Position numbers and translations under genes: made by a program | Shown here: one piece after another, positions 36,086-44,692 of the stretch | Numbering within the stretch: the stretch's first letter is position 1 | How the letters are laid out: every line of letters starts with the position of its first letter | The notes under the pieces: generated by a model | The model's input: the letters and a program-made list of their open reading frames with translations, nothing else | Databases searched by the model: none | Told to the model about the DNA's origin: nothing | Assembly (NCBI GenBank): GCA_965276835.1 | Contig: OZ255631.1 | Location: forward strand, 4,154,001 to 4,218,000 | Direction: 5' to 3' | From: BOG-932 sp965276835 | Lineage (GTDB): Bacteria > Pseudomonadota > Alphaproteobacteria > BOG-932 > Roseiterribacteraceae | DNA: 64,000 nucleotides

Positions 36086-37903
36086 CTATTGCTCGTCGCC
36101 CATGCGCAGCGCGGCGATGAAGGCGGATTGTGGGATTTCGACTTCGCCGAACTGGCGCATCCGCTTCTTGCCCTCTTTCTGCTTGTCCAAGAGCTTGCGC
36201 TTGCGGCTGATGTCGCCGCCATAGCATTTGGCGGTCACGTCCTTGCGCATCGCCGACACGGTCTCGCGGGCGATCACCTTGCCGCCGATCGCCGCCTGGA
36301 TGGCGATCTTGAACAGTTGTTTTGGGATCAGGTCCTTCAACCGCTCGCACAGCATGCGGCCGCGCCGTTCGGACTGGCTGCGGTGCACCACCATGGCCAG
36401 CGCGTCGACCGGGTCGTTGTTGACCAGGATCTGCATCTTCACCAGGTCGCCCTCTTCATACCCGTCCAGGGCATAGTCGAAGGAGGCATAGCCGCGGCTA
36501 ATCGATTTCAGCCGGTCATAGAAATCGAACACCACCTCGTTGAGCGGCAGGCGATAGACCAGCATGGCGCGCGCGCCGACATAGGTCAGTTCGATCTGCA
36601 CGCCGCGCCGCTCCTGGCACAGCTGCAATATGCCGCCCAGATATTCGTCGGGCAGCAGGATCGTCGCCTTGATCCAGGGCTCGTCGATGCGGTCGATCCG
36701 GACCACGTCGGGCATGTCGGCCGGGTTATAGAGTTCCAGCACATCGCCGTTGGTCAGATGCACGCGATAGACCACCGACGGGGCGGTCGCGATCATGTCC
36801 AGGTCGAATTCCCGCTCCAGCCGCTCCTGGATGATCTCCATATGCAGCAATCCCAGAAACCCGCAGCGGAAGCCGAAGCCGAGAGCCTGGGAGCTTTCCG
36901 CCTCGAAATGGAAGCTGGAATCGTTGAGCGCCAGCTTACCCAGTGAATCGCGCAGATGTTCGAACTGGGCGGCGTCGACAGGAAATAGCGAGCAGAACAC
37001 CACCGGCACCGACGGCTTGAAGCCGGCCAGGGGTGCCGTCGCCATGCGGCGTTCGTCGGTGATCGTGTCGCCGACCTTGGTTTCGGCGATTTCCTTGATG
37101 CCGGCTGTGATGAAGCCCATTTCGCCGGGGCCGAGCTGGTCGATCACCACCCGCTTGGGCGCGAACATGCCGACGCGGTCGATGTCGCGGGTCGCGCCGG
37201 TCTGCATGAAGCGAACCTTCTGCCCGGCGCGGATCGTGCCGTCCACGACGCGCACCAGAATGACCACGCCCAGATAGGCGTCGTACCAGCTGTCGACCAG
37301 CAGCGCCTTCAACGGCGCATCCGCGTCGCCGGATTTCGGCGCAGGCAGATAGGTGACGATCGATTCCAGCAATTCGGGAATGCCGATGCCGCTCTTGGCC
37401 GAGATTGCCACGGCGGTCGACGTGTCCAGGCCGATCGCTTCCTCGATCTGTTCCTTGACCCGCTCGACATCGGCCGCCGGCAGGTCGACCTTGTTGATCA
37501 CGCACAGGATTTCGTGGTCGTTGTCGATCGCCTGATAGACATTAGCCAGCGTCTGCGCCTCGACGCCCTGGGTCGAATCGACGACCAGCAGCGAGCCCTC
37601 GCAGGCCGCCAGCGACCGGCTCACCTCATAGGCGAAGTCGACATGTCCGGGCGTGTCCATCAGGTTGAACTGGTATTCCAGCCCGTCCTTGGCGGTATAG
37701 GCCAGGCGCACGGTCTGCGCCTTGATGGTGATGCCGCGCTCGCGCTCCAGATCCATGGAGTCGAGCACCTGCTGCTTCATCTCGCGCTTTTCCAAACCAC
37801 CGCATTCTTCGATCAGCCGGTCGGCCAAGGTCGACTTGCCGTGATCGATATGTGCGATAATCGCGAAGTTGCGGATGCGGTCTAAAGGCGTACGGTCGGT
37901 CAT
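36086..37903 (-). CDS. lepA: Elongation factor 4 (LepA)
   Basis: Ribosome back-translocation GTPase. G1 AHIDHGKST, G2 RGITI, G3 DTPGH, G4 NKVD, then the LepA-specific C-terminal domain (GGDISRKRKLLDKQKEGKKRM). Start MTDRTPLDRIRNFAII at 37903; the longer frame upstream is a shadow of non-coding leader. 605 residues. Convergent with mpg, divergent from the UvrD helicase. Confidence 0.97.
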   Translation of the reverse strand: MTDRTPLDRIRNFAIIAHIDHGKSTLADRLIEECGGLEKREMKQQVLDSMDLERERGITIKAQTVRLAYTAKDGLEYQFNLMDTPGHVDFAYEVSRSLAACEGSLLVVDSTQGVEAQTLANVYQAIDNDHEILCVINKVDLPAADVERVKEQIEEAIGLDTSTAVAISAKSGIGIPELLESIVTYLPAPKSGDADAPLKALLVDSWYDAYLGVVILVRVVDGTIRAGQKVRFMQTGATRDIDRVGMFAPKRVVIDQLGPGEMGFITAGIKEIAETKVGDTITDERRMATAPLAGFKPSVPVVFCSLFPVDAAQFEHLRDSLGKLALNDSSFHFEAESSQALGFGFRCGFLGLLHMEIIQERLEREFDLDMIATAPSVVYRVHLTNGDVLELYNPADMPDVVRIDRIDEPWIKATILLPDEYLGGILQLCQERRGVQIELTYVGARAMLVYRLPLNEVVFDFYDRLKSISRGYASFDYALDGYEEGDLVKMQILVNNDPVDALAMVVHRSQSERRGRMLCERLKDLIPKQLFKIAIQAAIGGKVIARETVSAMRKDVTAKCYGGDISRKRKLLDKQKEGKKRMRQFGEVEIPQSAFIAALRMGDEQ

Positions 37904-38038
37904 GGGCCGGGAAGATAGGGGCGCGAACCCTTTCGGGCAATGGCGGGCGCGGTGCGAGCCGCAGATTTCCGCGTAAATCGCAGGTTTCGACCCATCGGCG
38001 GTTGCGGTGGGCACAGGCAGTTTTTAGATAGAAGCGGA

Positions 38039-40309
38039 ATGAACGACTCCAACAGCCAACTTTTGTCGCCCAATGCCGCCCCGCCTTACCTGCGGGGGCT
38101 GAACGGCGTTCAGCAATCGGCGGTGGAGGCGCTGGACGGGCCGGTCCTGGTTCTGGCCGGCGCCGGCACCGGCAAGACCCGCGTTCTGACCACCCGTCTG
38201 GTCCATCTGATCGCAACCCGCCGGGCGGGCCCGGCGCAGATACTGGCCGTCACCTTCACCAACAAGGCCGCGCGGGAAATGCGCGACCGCGTTGCGGCGC
38301 TGCTCGGCGGCCCGGTCGAGGGCTGGTGGCTCGGCACCTTCCACGCTTTGGCGGCCCGCCTGCTGCGCCGCCATGCGGAGGTGGTGGGCCTGAAGTCCAA
38401 TTTCACGATCCTGGATACCGACGACCAGATCCGTCTGATCAAACAGCTGCTTCAGGCCGAGAATATCGACGACAAGCGCTGGCCGGCCCGTGTGATTCTG
38501 GGCGTGATCGAGCGCTGGAAAGACCGCGCGCTGACCCCCGACAAGCTGAAGCCGGAAGACGGCGGCGATGTCGCCAACGGCAAGATCATCCAGCTTTATA
38601 TGGCCTATCAGGCGCGGCTCGCGGCGCTCAACGCCTGCGATTTCGGTGACCTGATGCTGCACAACATCACGCTGTTCCAGAAACGGCCGGATATCCTCGC
38701 CGATTATCACCGGCGCTTCCGCTACCTTCTGGTCGACGAATATCAGGACACCAACGTCGCGCAGTATCTGTGGCTGCGCCTGCTGGCGCAGGCGTCACAC
38801 AATATCTGCTGCGTCGGCGACGACGATCAGTCGATCTACGGCTGGCGCGGGGCGGAAGTCGGGAACATCCTGCGTTTCGAGACGGATTTTCCGGGCGCCA
38901 AAGTCATCCGCCTGGAACAGAATTACCGCTCGACCTCGCACATCCTGGCGGCGGCATCCGGCGTGATCGCCCACAATCAGGGGCGGTTGGGCAAAACCCT
39001 TTGGACCGAGGCGCCGGGTGGCGACAAGGTCAAGGTCGCCAGCCTGTCGGACGGCGAGGAAGAGGCGCGCTTCGTCGGCGAGGAGATCGAGGCGTTCCAG
39101 CGCAAGAAGTTCAACCTGGCGCAAATCGCGATCCTGGTCCGCGCCGGTTTCCAGACGCGCGAGTTCGAAGAACGGCTGCTAGTGCTGGGCATTCCCTACC
39201 GCGTCGTCGGCGGCCCGCGATTCTATGAGCGGCTGGAGATCCGCGACGCGCTCGCCTATTTCCGCATCGTCAACCAGCCGGCAGACGATCTGGCGTTCGA
39301 GCGGATCATCAATACGCCCAAGCGCGGCGTCGGCGACGCAACGCTGCAGACTTTGCGCCTCGCGTCCCGCGCGTTGGACATCCCGCTTGCCGAGGCGGCG
39401 CTGCGCCTCACCGAAACCGATGAGCTGAAGCCCCGGATGCGCACGGTCATCCGCGCGCTGATGGAGGATATCGCGCGCTGGCGCGGCCTGGTGGACCGGG
39501 TGCCGCATACCGACCTGGCGCGCATGATCCTGGACGAATCCGGCTATACGGCGATGTGGCAGGCGGACAAGACGCCCGAAGCGCCGGGCCGGTTGGAGAA
39601 CCTCAAGGAACTGGTCACGGCGATGGCCGACTTCGAATCGCTTGGCGGTTTCCTGGAGCATGTCAGCCTGGTGATGGAAAACCAGGAATCGTCCGAGGGC
39701 GATATGGTGACGCTCATGACCCTGCATGGCGCCAAGGGGCTGGAATTCGACATCGTTTTCCTGCCGGGTTGGGAGGAAGGGCTGTTCCCCAGCCAGCGGA
39801 CGATGGATGAAAACGGCATAGCCGGGCTGGAGGAAGAACGCCGTCTTGCCTATGTCGGCATCACGCGCGCCCGCCAGCATGCCATCATCAGCCACGCCCA
39901 CAGCCGGCGCGTCTATGGCAACTGGACCTCGACCATTCCCTCGCGCTTCGTCGACGAACTGCCGCCCGACGATATCGACGTCGCGGAGGAGCCCGCGCCC
40001 TTTGCCGACCAGGGCGGCTTTCGCGGCGGCTTTTCCGACTGGGCGCGCGATTCCGGATACCGCCTGCCGCGTGCCGGCGCCCAACCCCCGGCGCGGCGCT
40101 TTCCGACGATCGACGGCCATGCCTTCGAGGTTCAGCCGCGCCCCCGGCCGGTCTCACCCTTCGCGGTGGGCGAACGGGTTTTCCATCAGAAATTCGGCTA
40201 TGGCCGGGTTCTCGCGGTCGATAACGACAAGCTTGAGATCGACTTCGAACACGCGGGATCCAAGAAAGTCATGGACAGCTTCGTCGTTCCGGCAGCCAAG
40301 GCGGGCTGA
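38039..40309 (+). CDS. UvrD/PcrA-type DNA helicase
   Basis: Superfamily 1A 3'-5' helicase of 756 residues. Walker A LAGAGTGKTR, motif Ia VTFTNKAAREM, Walker B VDEYQDTN, motif III GDDDQSIYGWRGA, motif IV EQNYRST, motif V LMTLHGAKGLEFDIVF, motif VI AYVGITRARQ. The C-terminus carries the short Tudor-like GERVFHQKFGYGRVL module that binds RNA polymerase in UvrD/PcrA. ATG at 38039; the frame runs on upstream without support. Confidence 0.95.
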   Translation: MNDSNSQLLSPNAAPPYLRGLNGVQQSAVEALDGPVLVLAGAGTGKTRVLTTRLVHLIATRRAGPAQILAVTFTNKAAREMRDRVAALLGGPVEGWWLGTFHALAARLLRRHAEVVGLKSNFTILDTDDQIRLIKQLLQAENIDDKRWPARVILGVIERWKDRALTPDKLKPEDGGDVANGKIIQLYMAYQARLAALNACDFGDLMLHNITLFQKRPDILADYHRRFRYLLVDEYQDTNVAQYLWLRLLAQASHNICCVGDDDQSIYGWRGAEVGNILRFETDFPGAKVIRLEQNYRSTSHILAAASGVIAHNQGRLGKTLWTEAPGGDKVKVASLSDGEEEARFVGEEIEAFQRKKFNLAQIAILVRAGFQTREFEERLLVLGIPYRVVGGPRFYERLEIRDALAYFRIVNQPADDLAFERIINTPKRGVGDATLQTLRLASRALDIPLAEAALRLTETDELKPRMRTVIRALMEDIARWRGLVDRVPHTDLARMILDESGYTAMWQADKTPEAPGRLENLKELVTAMADFESLGGFLEHVSLVMENQESSEGDMVTLMTLHGAKGLEFDIVFLPGWEEGLFPSQRTMDENGIAGLEEERRLAYVGITRARQHAIISHAHSRRVYGNWTSTIPSRFVDELPPDDIDVAEEPAPFADQGGFRGGFSDWARDSGYRLPRAGAQPPARRFPTIDGHAFEVQPRPRPVSPFAVGERVFHQKFGYGRVLAVDNDKLEIDFEHAGSKKVMDSFVVPAAKAG

Positions 40310-40421
40310 AACGCGATTTTCGACGGACTGTAAGCTGTTGTGACAGAGGATCGAAAAAGGGCGGATTCTGGCGAAACTGCGTCGAATCGGCGAACTAATC
40401 CAAGCTCACGGCATCGAGCGT

Positions 40422-40622
40422 ATGCGTGAGCCACATGTGAAACATATCGTGGGTCGTCTTTGGGAAATCCGCCTGACGGGCCGCGACGGAATTGCCCGCG
40501 CCCTGTATGTGACGGCGACCCGCAAGCGCGTTGTGATTGTGCGGGCGTTCATAAGGAAGACGCAGAGAACGCCCAGCAGTGAGATTGACTTGGCTCTGAC
40601 AAGGGCAAAGGAGGTTCGATGA
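40422..40622 (+). CDS. HigB/RelE-superfamily toxin, N-terminus unresolved
   Basis: The visible 66 residues match the conserved C-terminal part of phage-derived Gp49-like HigB toxins: EPHVKHIVGRLWEIRLTGRDG, then the RALYVTATRKRVVIVRAFIRKTQRTP strand-and-helix tail. In the same frame the similarity continues upstream (KLRRIGELIQAHGIE) to a TGA at 40341, but no ATG, GTG or TTG lies in that stretch. So either a rare start is used or the 5' end is lost and the toxin is inactive. The stop overlaps the antitoxin ATG (ATGA). Confidence 0.65.
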   Translation: MREPHVKHIVGRLWEIRLTGRDGIARALYVTATRKRVVIVRAFIRKTQRTPSSEIDLALTRAKEVR

Positions 40623-40912
40623 CTGGATCGACACTTGATGAGCTCCACCGCGAATGGTTGGAGCGGCCTGGTTACAAATCCGCTTATGACGCGCTTGAGG
40701 AGGAATTCGCGATTGCGTCGTCCCTGATTGCCGCCCGCGCCCGCGCTGGCCTGACACAGGAGCAGGTAGCTGAGCGGATGCACACGACGCAAACCGTCAT
40801 TGCCCGGCTCGAAAGCGGTAGAGGCAAGCCATCCACGCGGACGCTGGAGCGGTTTGCCGAGGCAACCGGTTCTCGCCTACGCATTCTTTTAGAACCGGTC
40901 CCTGCCCGTTAA
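40619..40912 (+). CDS. XRE-family antitoxin (HigA-like)
   Basis: 97 residues. A cro/C1-type helix-turn-helix spans about residues 36-90 (RARAGLTQEQVAERMHTTQTVIARLESGRGKPS). Translation is coupled to the toxin gene; toxin-first order is normal for HigBA. A small hairpin (ACGAGA-GAA-TCTCGT, 40912-40926) sits at its stop. It should neutralise the toxin and repress the operon. Confidence 0.87.
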   Translation: MTGSTLDELHREWLERPGYKSAYDALEEEFAIASSLIAARARAGLTQEQVAERMHTTQTVIARLESGRGKPSTRTLERFAEATGSRLRILLEPVPAR

Positions 40913-41065
40913 CGAGAGAATCTCGTGTGGCAGGGGTGAACCCGACGGCAGCTAAAACCGTTACAGAAAATTTTTTGTTGTTTGGGAACCTAAAGCGTAT
41001 CCTGCTGCGTATCATGTTGCAGCCGGTCATTTGCCGGCTGTGCGCAGTGGAGTATTGCCGGGCCT

Positions 41066-42829
41066 ATGACACGTCTGATCATCCAGAATGAGGAAGCGCG
41101 GCAAAACGCTCTGCGTAACCTCCGGTTGGTCGACACTGCGCCCAGCGAGGCTTTCGATCGGATAACGCGGATGGCCAGCCGCCTCATCGGCGCGCCTGTT
41201 TCCACCATCTCGCTGACCGACAACGACCGGCAATGGTTCAAGTCCAAGGTCGGGGCCGATCTCGTGCAAATCCCTCGGTCCGAGGCGCCGTGCCACTACG
41301 CCATACAAAAGGACGAGATTTTCGTCGTGCCCGACGTGGCGCTGGACGATCGTTTCAAGGATACGCAGCTGGGCAAAGCGGGGATCCGCTTCTATGCCGG
41401 CGCGCCGCTGATCACCCGCTCGGGCTATGGTTTGGGGACGCTCTGCGTACTCGACGACAAGCCGCGCCAGATCACAGAGGACGAGCGGCGCCTGCTGGTC
41501 GATCTGGCGGCGATGGTCATGACGCAGATCGAAATCCAGAATGCGATCGGCCTGGTCGATCCCAGCAGCGGGCATCCCAACCAGTACCAGCTGTTCGAGG
41601 ATCTGGAGGATGAGCGGCTTCACGATCCTGATGCCGAGTCGATCGGGCTGCTGATCGAGCTTGTCTCGTCCAAACAGGTCGGTCATGGGACACGCGTGCT
41701 GGGCGCCGCCTATGCGGAGGAACTGGTCCGTCATGCGTCGGCCGTCGTGCGGCGTTCGGTCGGCGACGATGCCCGGCTGTACCAGGTCTCGCCGATCCGC
41801 TGCGTGGTGATTTTGAGCGGGCAGTGGGCCGGCCGGCTGGACGCATTGATGGCCGGGCTGGATCGCGACCTCAGGCAGACGATCTCGTGCGCCGGTATTC
41901 CGGTGACGCCGAATCCGGTGGTCGGCATTCACCGCTTCCAGATGCGCGGCGTTTCCCCGCGCGATGTGCTCCGCCGCCTCTTCAATGCCGCCGCCGACGC
42001 ACGCCGGGCCGGCCAGACGAGCGGGTCCTACAGCGAGGCTGACGACAGGGCCTATGCGCGCAGTTTCACGCTGCTGAATGACATGCTGATCGCGCCGGAC
42101 CGGCCCGGGGAATTGAAGCTGCTGTTCCAGCCGGTCGTCGATTTCGGTACCGGCCGATGCACGGGCGCCGAAGCTTTGCTGCGCTGGCGGCACCCCACGC
42201 TGGGCACGATCATGCCGGGCGAGTTCATTCCATTGGCTGAAAAAACAGCATTCATCCGGCCGTTGACCGATTGGGTATTGAACGCGGCTATCGCCCAGAT
42301 CGCCGCGTGGCGGGCGACACGCTCGGTTCCGCGATTGTCGATCAACGCGTCGGCACGAAACCTGGAAGAGGGCGATTTCGCCTATCGGATTGCGCGGATT
42401 CTGGCCAAGCACGGTATTGAGCCGCAGGCTATTCAGCTTGAATTCATCGAAAGCGCCCTGGTCAGCGATGGCGTCCGCGCCACGGGACAGCTTGCTGCGC
42501 TGCGCGATCTGGGTGTCTCGATCGTCATCGACGATTTCGGGACGGGTTACAGCAGCCTGGCCTATCTGCAGCAGATTCCGGCCGATGTCCTGAAGATCGA
42601 CCAGGCCTTCGTCCGTTCGCTGGCGACCAGCGAACACGACCGGAAACTGGCGCGCGCCATCATCCTGATGGCGCACGATCTTGGATACCGCGTCGTCGCC
42701 GAGGGTGTCGGCGACAAGGCGGCGTTCGATCTGTTGGCGTCGTGGGGTTGCGACGAAGCCCAGGGATTTTACATTTCCCAGCCGCTGCCCGCCGATGCGA
42801 TGGCTGAGTGGTTCCCGCCGCGCCCTTGA
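41066..42829 (+). CDS. GAF-EAL cyclic-di-GMP phosphodiesterase-type protein
   Basis: 587 residues. The GAF domain (about 20-160) contains the F-C-H-Y-A-type segment EAPCHYAI. The middle (about 170-320) has the outline of a GGDEF domain (DPSSGHPNQYQLFEDL for D-x-L-T-G-L-P-N-R) but no GGDEF motif, so it is degenerate. The EAL domain (about 335-580) has GAEALLRW, INASARNL, EFIES, IDDFGTGYSS, LKIDQAFV, VAEGV and QGFYISQP, so metal and catalytic residues are retained. Likely a c-di-GMP hydrolase under GAF control. Confidence 0.85.
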   Translation: MTRLIIQNEEARQNALRNLRLVDTAPSEAFDRITRMASRLIGAPVSTISLTDNDRQWFKSKVGADLVQIPRSEAPCHYAIQKDEIFVVPDVALDDRFKDTQLGKAGIRFYAGAPLITRSGYGLGTLCVLDDKPRQITEDERRLLVDLAAMVMTQIEIQNAIGLVDPSSGHPNQYQLFEDLEDERLHDPDAESIGLLIELVSSKQVGHGTRVLGAAYAEELVRHASAVVRRSVGDDARLYQVSPIRCVVILSGQWAGRLDALMAGLDRDLRQTISCAGIPVTPNPVVGIHRFQMRGVSPRDVLRRLFNAAADARRAGQTSGSYSEADDRAYARSFTLLNDMLIAPDRPGELKLLFQPVVDFGTGRCTGAEALLRWRHPTLGTIMPGEFIPLAEKTAFIRPLTDWVLNAAIAQIAAWRATRSVPRLSINASARNLEEGDFAYRIARILAKHGIEPQAIQLEFIESALVSDGVRATGQLAALRDLGVSIVIDDFGTGYSSLAYLQQIPADVLKIDQAFVRSLATSEHDRKLARAIILMAHDLGYRVVAEGVGDKAAFDLLASWGCDEAQGFYISQPLPADAMAEWFPPRP

Positions 42830-42866
42830 ACGCAACCTTGATGCGTCCTAGCTGTTATAAAATCAC

Positions 42867-43208
42867 ATGAGACTTTGGGAGGCCGCGATCTTGGATCCGG
42901 CGATCAAGAATCTACGCGAATGGGTGGTGCTGCTGTTCGGGCTCTTCTGCGTGCTGGACGTCGCAGGGGTACAATACGGGCTGATCTTGGCGCGCGCGGC
43001 GGCCGACCATTCCAACCCGATCGTGGGACAGATCGAATCGATCATTCACGGCTATCGCGGCGCGTGGCAGCATGTGTCGGTGACGCCGCGCCAGATCCAT
43101 ATCTTTCAGGGGTTTTTGGCCGGCGCGGCGATGTCATTGCTGGCGTCTTTGGCGTTGATCGTCGCGTACGGCGTACGGCGTACTATGTTAATCCGCCGGA
43201 AACGATAA
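42867..43208 (+). CDS. Two-helix membrane protein, unknown
   Basis: 113 residues, with membrane helices near 17-37 and 80-103 and a periplasmic or cytoplasmic loop of about 40 residues between. No domain recognised. ATG at 42867. It lies 37 bases after the EAL gene, same strand, so it may be part of the same transcript. Its last 21 bases overlap the end of the convergent histidine-kinase gene. Confidence 0.58.
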   Translation: MRLWEAAILDPAIKNLREWVVLLFGLFCVLDVAGVQYGLILARAAADHSNPIVGQIESIIHGYRGAWQHVSVTPRQIHIFQGFLAGAAMSLLASLALIVAYGVRRTMLIRRKR

Positions 43209-44282
43209 GACAGTCCGCGCACCGGTCACGGACGGCTGCCGTTCGACAGTTCCCTGCAGTGTCCGGGCCATCGCGCGGATGATCAGCGTGCCCAGGCCAG
43301 TCCCTTTCGGCGCGGTATCCTCGTCCGAAAAACCCACCCCGTCGTCTTCCACCACCAACATGATCGTGTTGTCGTCGGGCTGATGCAGGCCAATTCGGAT
43401 CGTGCCCGCCTTGCCGGGCGGAAATGCGTATTTCAGGGCATTGGTGATCAGTTCGTTGACGATGACACCGATGGAAACCGCTTTGTCGGGCGCGATCTGT
43501 AGCGCGGCGGCGGCAACCTCGATCCGGTGGCCAAGCTCGGTGGCCAGGACGCTGGCCTGCAGTTCCTCGGCCATCGCCTCCAGATATTTGTCGATCTCGA
43601 TCGCGCCGACCTCATCGGAGGTATAGAGGCGCCGGTGCACCAGCATGACCGCCTGCACCCGTTCGCGCGCCTGCAGCAGGGCGTCGCGGGCCGGGGATTC
43701 CGGAATACGCGCGGCCTGAATGCTGATCAGCGATCCGATCAACTGCAGGCTGTTGCTGACCCGGTGGCTGACCTCATGCAACAGCGCCGTTTTCTGCTCG
43801 AGAAGGCTGGCTAACCGGTCCCGCGATTCGATCAGTTCGCGTTCCGCCGCCTCTTTCGCCCGGCGGACGCGTGTTTTCTCCACCGCCTGCCGGATCGCCT
43901 GATCGAGAAGGTCCAGGAAAACCCCCTGAACGTCCTTGATCACGTAATCGACCGCGCCCTGTTTCAAGGCCGCGACCGCGATGCGGCCCTCGTCGGATGC
44001 GGTGACATAGATTGCCGGCGGCGGGTCGGGCAGGGCGTTCAGCCGCTTCAACAGCTCCAGCCCGTCTTCGCCCGGCATGAAATGGTCCAGGGCGACGGCG
44101 TCGAAGCGTTCGGATGCCAATTTCGCAAGCCCGCTCGCGCCGTCCGCGGCAGTCACCACCCGGTAACCTTGGCGGCTCAGATGTCTCTCGACCAGTCGCG
44201 CGAGCGCGACATCGTCGTCGATGTACAGCACCGATATCTGATGCGAATCCTCGGCCGTCGGAAGGGTGGGCAGGGCGGTCAC
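43188..44282 (-). CDS. Receiver domain-HisKA_2/HWE-type histidine kinase hybrid
   Basis: 364 residues. An N-terminal receiver domain has the phospho-acceptor Asp66 in DAVALDHFMPGEDG. A coiled coil follows, then the HisKA_2 motif LLHEVSHRVSNSLQ (likely His173), and a HATPase domain with NELITNALKYAF and the GTGLG box. Such receiver-HWE proteins pass phosphate to a separate regulator. It is coupled by ATGA to the single-domain receiver gene upstream. Confidence 0.87.
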   Translation of the reverse strand: MTALPTLPTAEDSHQISVLYIDDDVALARLVERHLSRQGYRVVTAADGASGLAKLASERFDAVALDHFMPGEDGLELLKRLNALPDPPPAIYVTASDEGRIAVAALKQGAVDYVIKDVQGVFLDLLDQAIRQAVEKTRVRRAKEAAERELIESRDRLASLLEQKTALLHEVSHRVSNSLQLIGSLISIQAARIPESPARDALLQARERVQAVMLVHRRLYTSDEVGAIEIDKYLEAMAEELQASVLATELGHRIEVAAAALQIAPDKAVSIGVIVNELITNALKYAFPPGKAGTIRIGLHQPDDNTIMLVVEDDGVGFSDEDTAPKGTGLGTLIIRAMARTLQGTVERQPSVTGARTVLSFPAD

Positions 44283-44692
44283 GTCGGGTCGGGAACCTTC
44301 ATCACCGACAGGAACAGCCCCAGCTGCCGGATCGCCGTGGCGAACGCCTCATAATCGACCGGTTTGGTAATATAGACGTTGCACCCCAGGTCGTAGCATT
44401 TCTGGATTTCGGCCTTGTCGTCGGTCGTGGTCAGGACGATGACCGGGACGTGCTTGGTGTCGCCATTGGATTTCAGCCGCTCCAGGATTTGCGTACCGCT
44501 CATATCGGGCAGGTTCAGATCGAGCAGCACCAGGGTCGGAATCTTGCCGACCTGCATCAGGTGGTCGAGCGCCGCCGTGCCGTTTTCGAAATGGACGATC
44601 TCGTTATTGACCCCGGCGCGCCGGATATTCTTCTCGATCAGGCGGGCATGACCGGGATCGTCTTCGACCAGAACGATTGTGACGGGAAGCAT
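44279..44692 (-). CDS. Single-domain response regulator (Rcp1/CheY-like)
   Basis: 137 residues, only a receiver: DD pair at 11-12, phospho-acceptor Asp58 in LVLLDLNLPDMSG, Thr in LTTTDD and Lys in ITKPVD. No output domain, so it should act by phosphotransfer or protein contact. It lies between two kinases, with TAATG overlap to the kinase upstream and ATGA to the one downstream. Confidence 0.92.
   Translation of the reverse strand: MLPVTIVLVEDDPGHARLIEKNIRRAGVNNEIVHFENGTAALDHLMQVGKIPTLVLLDLNLPDMSGTQILERLKSNGDTKHVPVIVLTTTDDKAEIQKCYDLGCNVYITKPVDYEAFATAIRQLGLFLSVMKVPDPT

Noticed and set aside
40912..40926. Hairpin at the antitoxin stop as a Rho-independent terminator
   Set aside because: Only six base pairs and no T-run, so it does not qualify as a terminator; it might be an operator.
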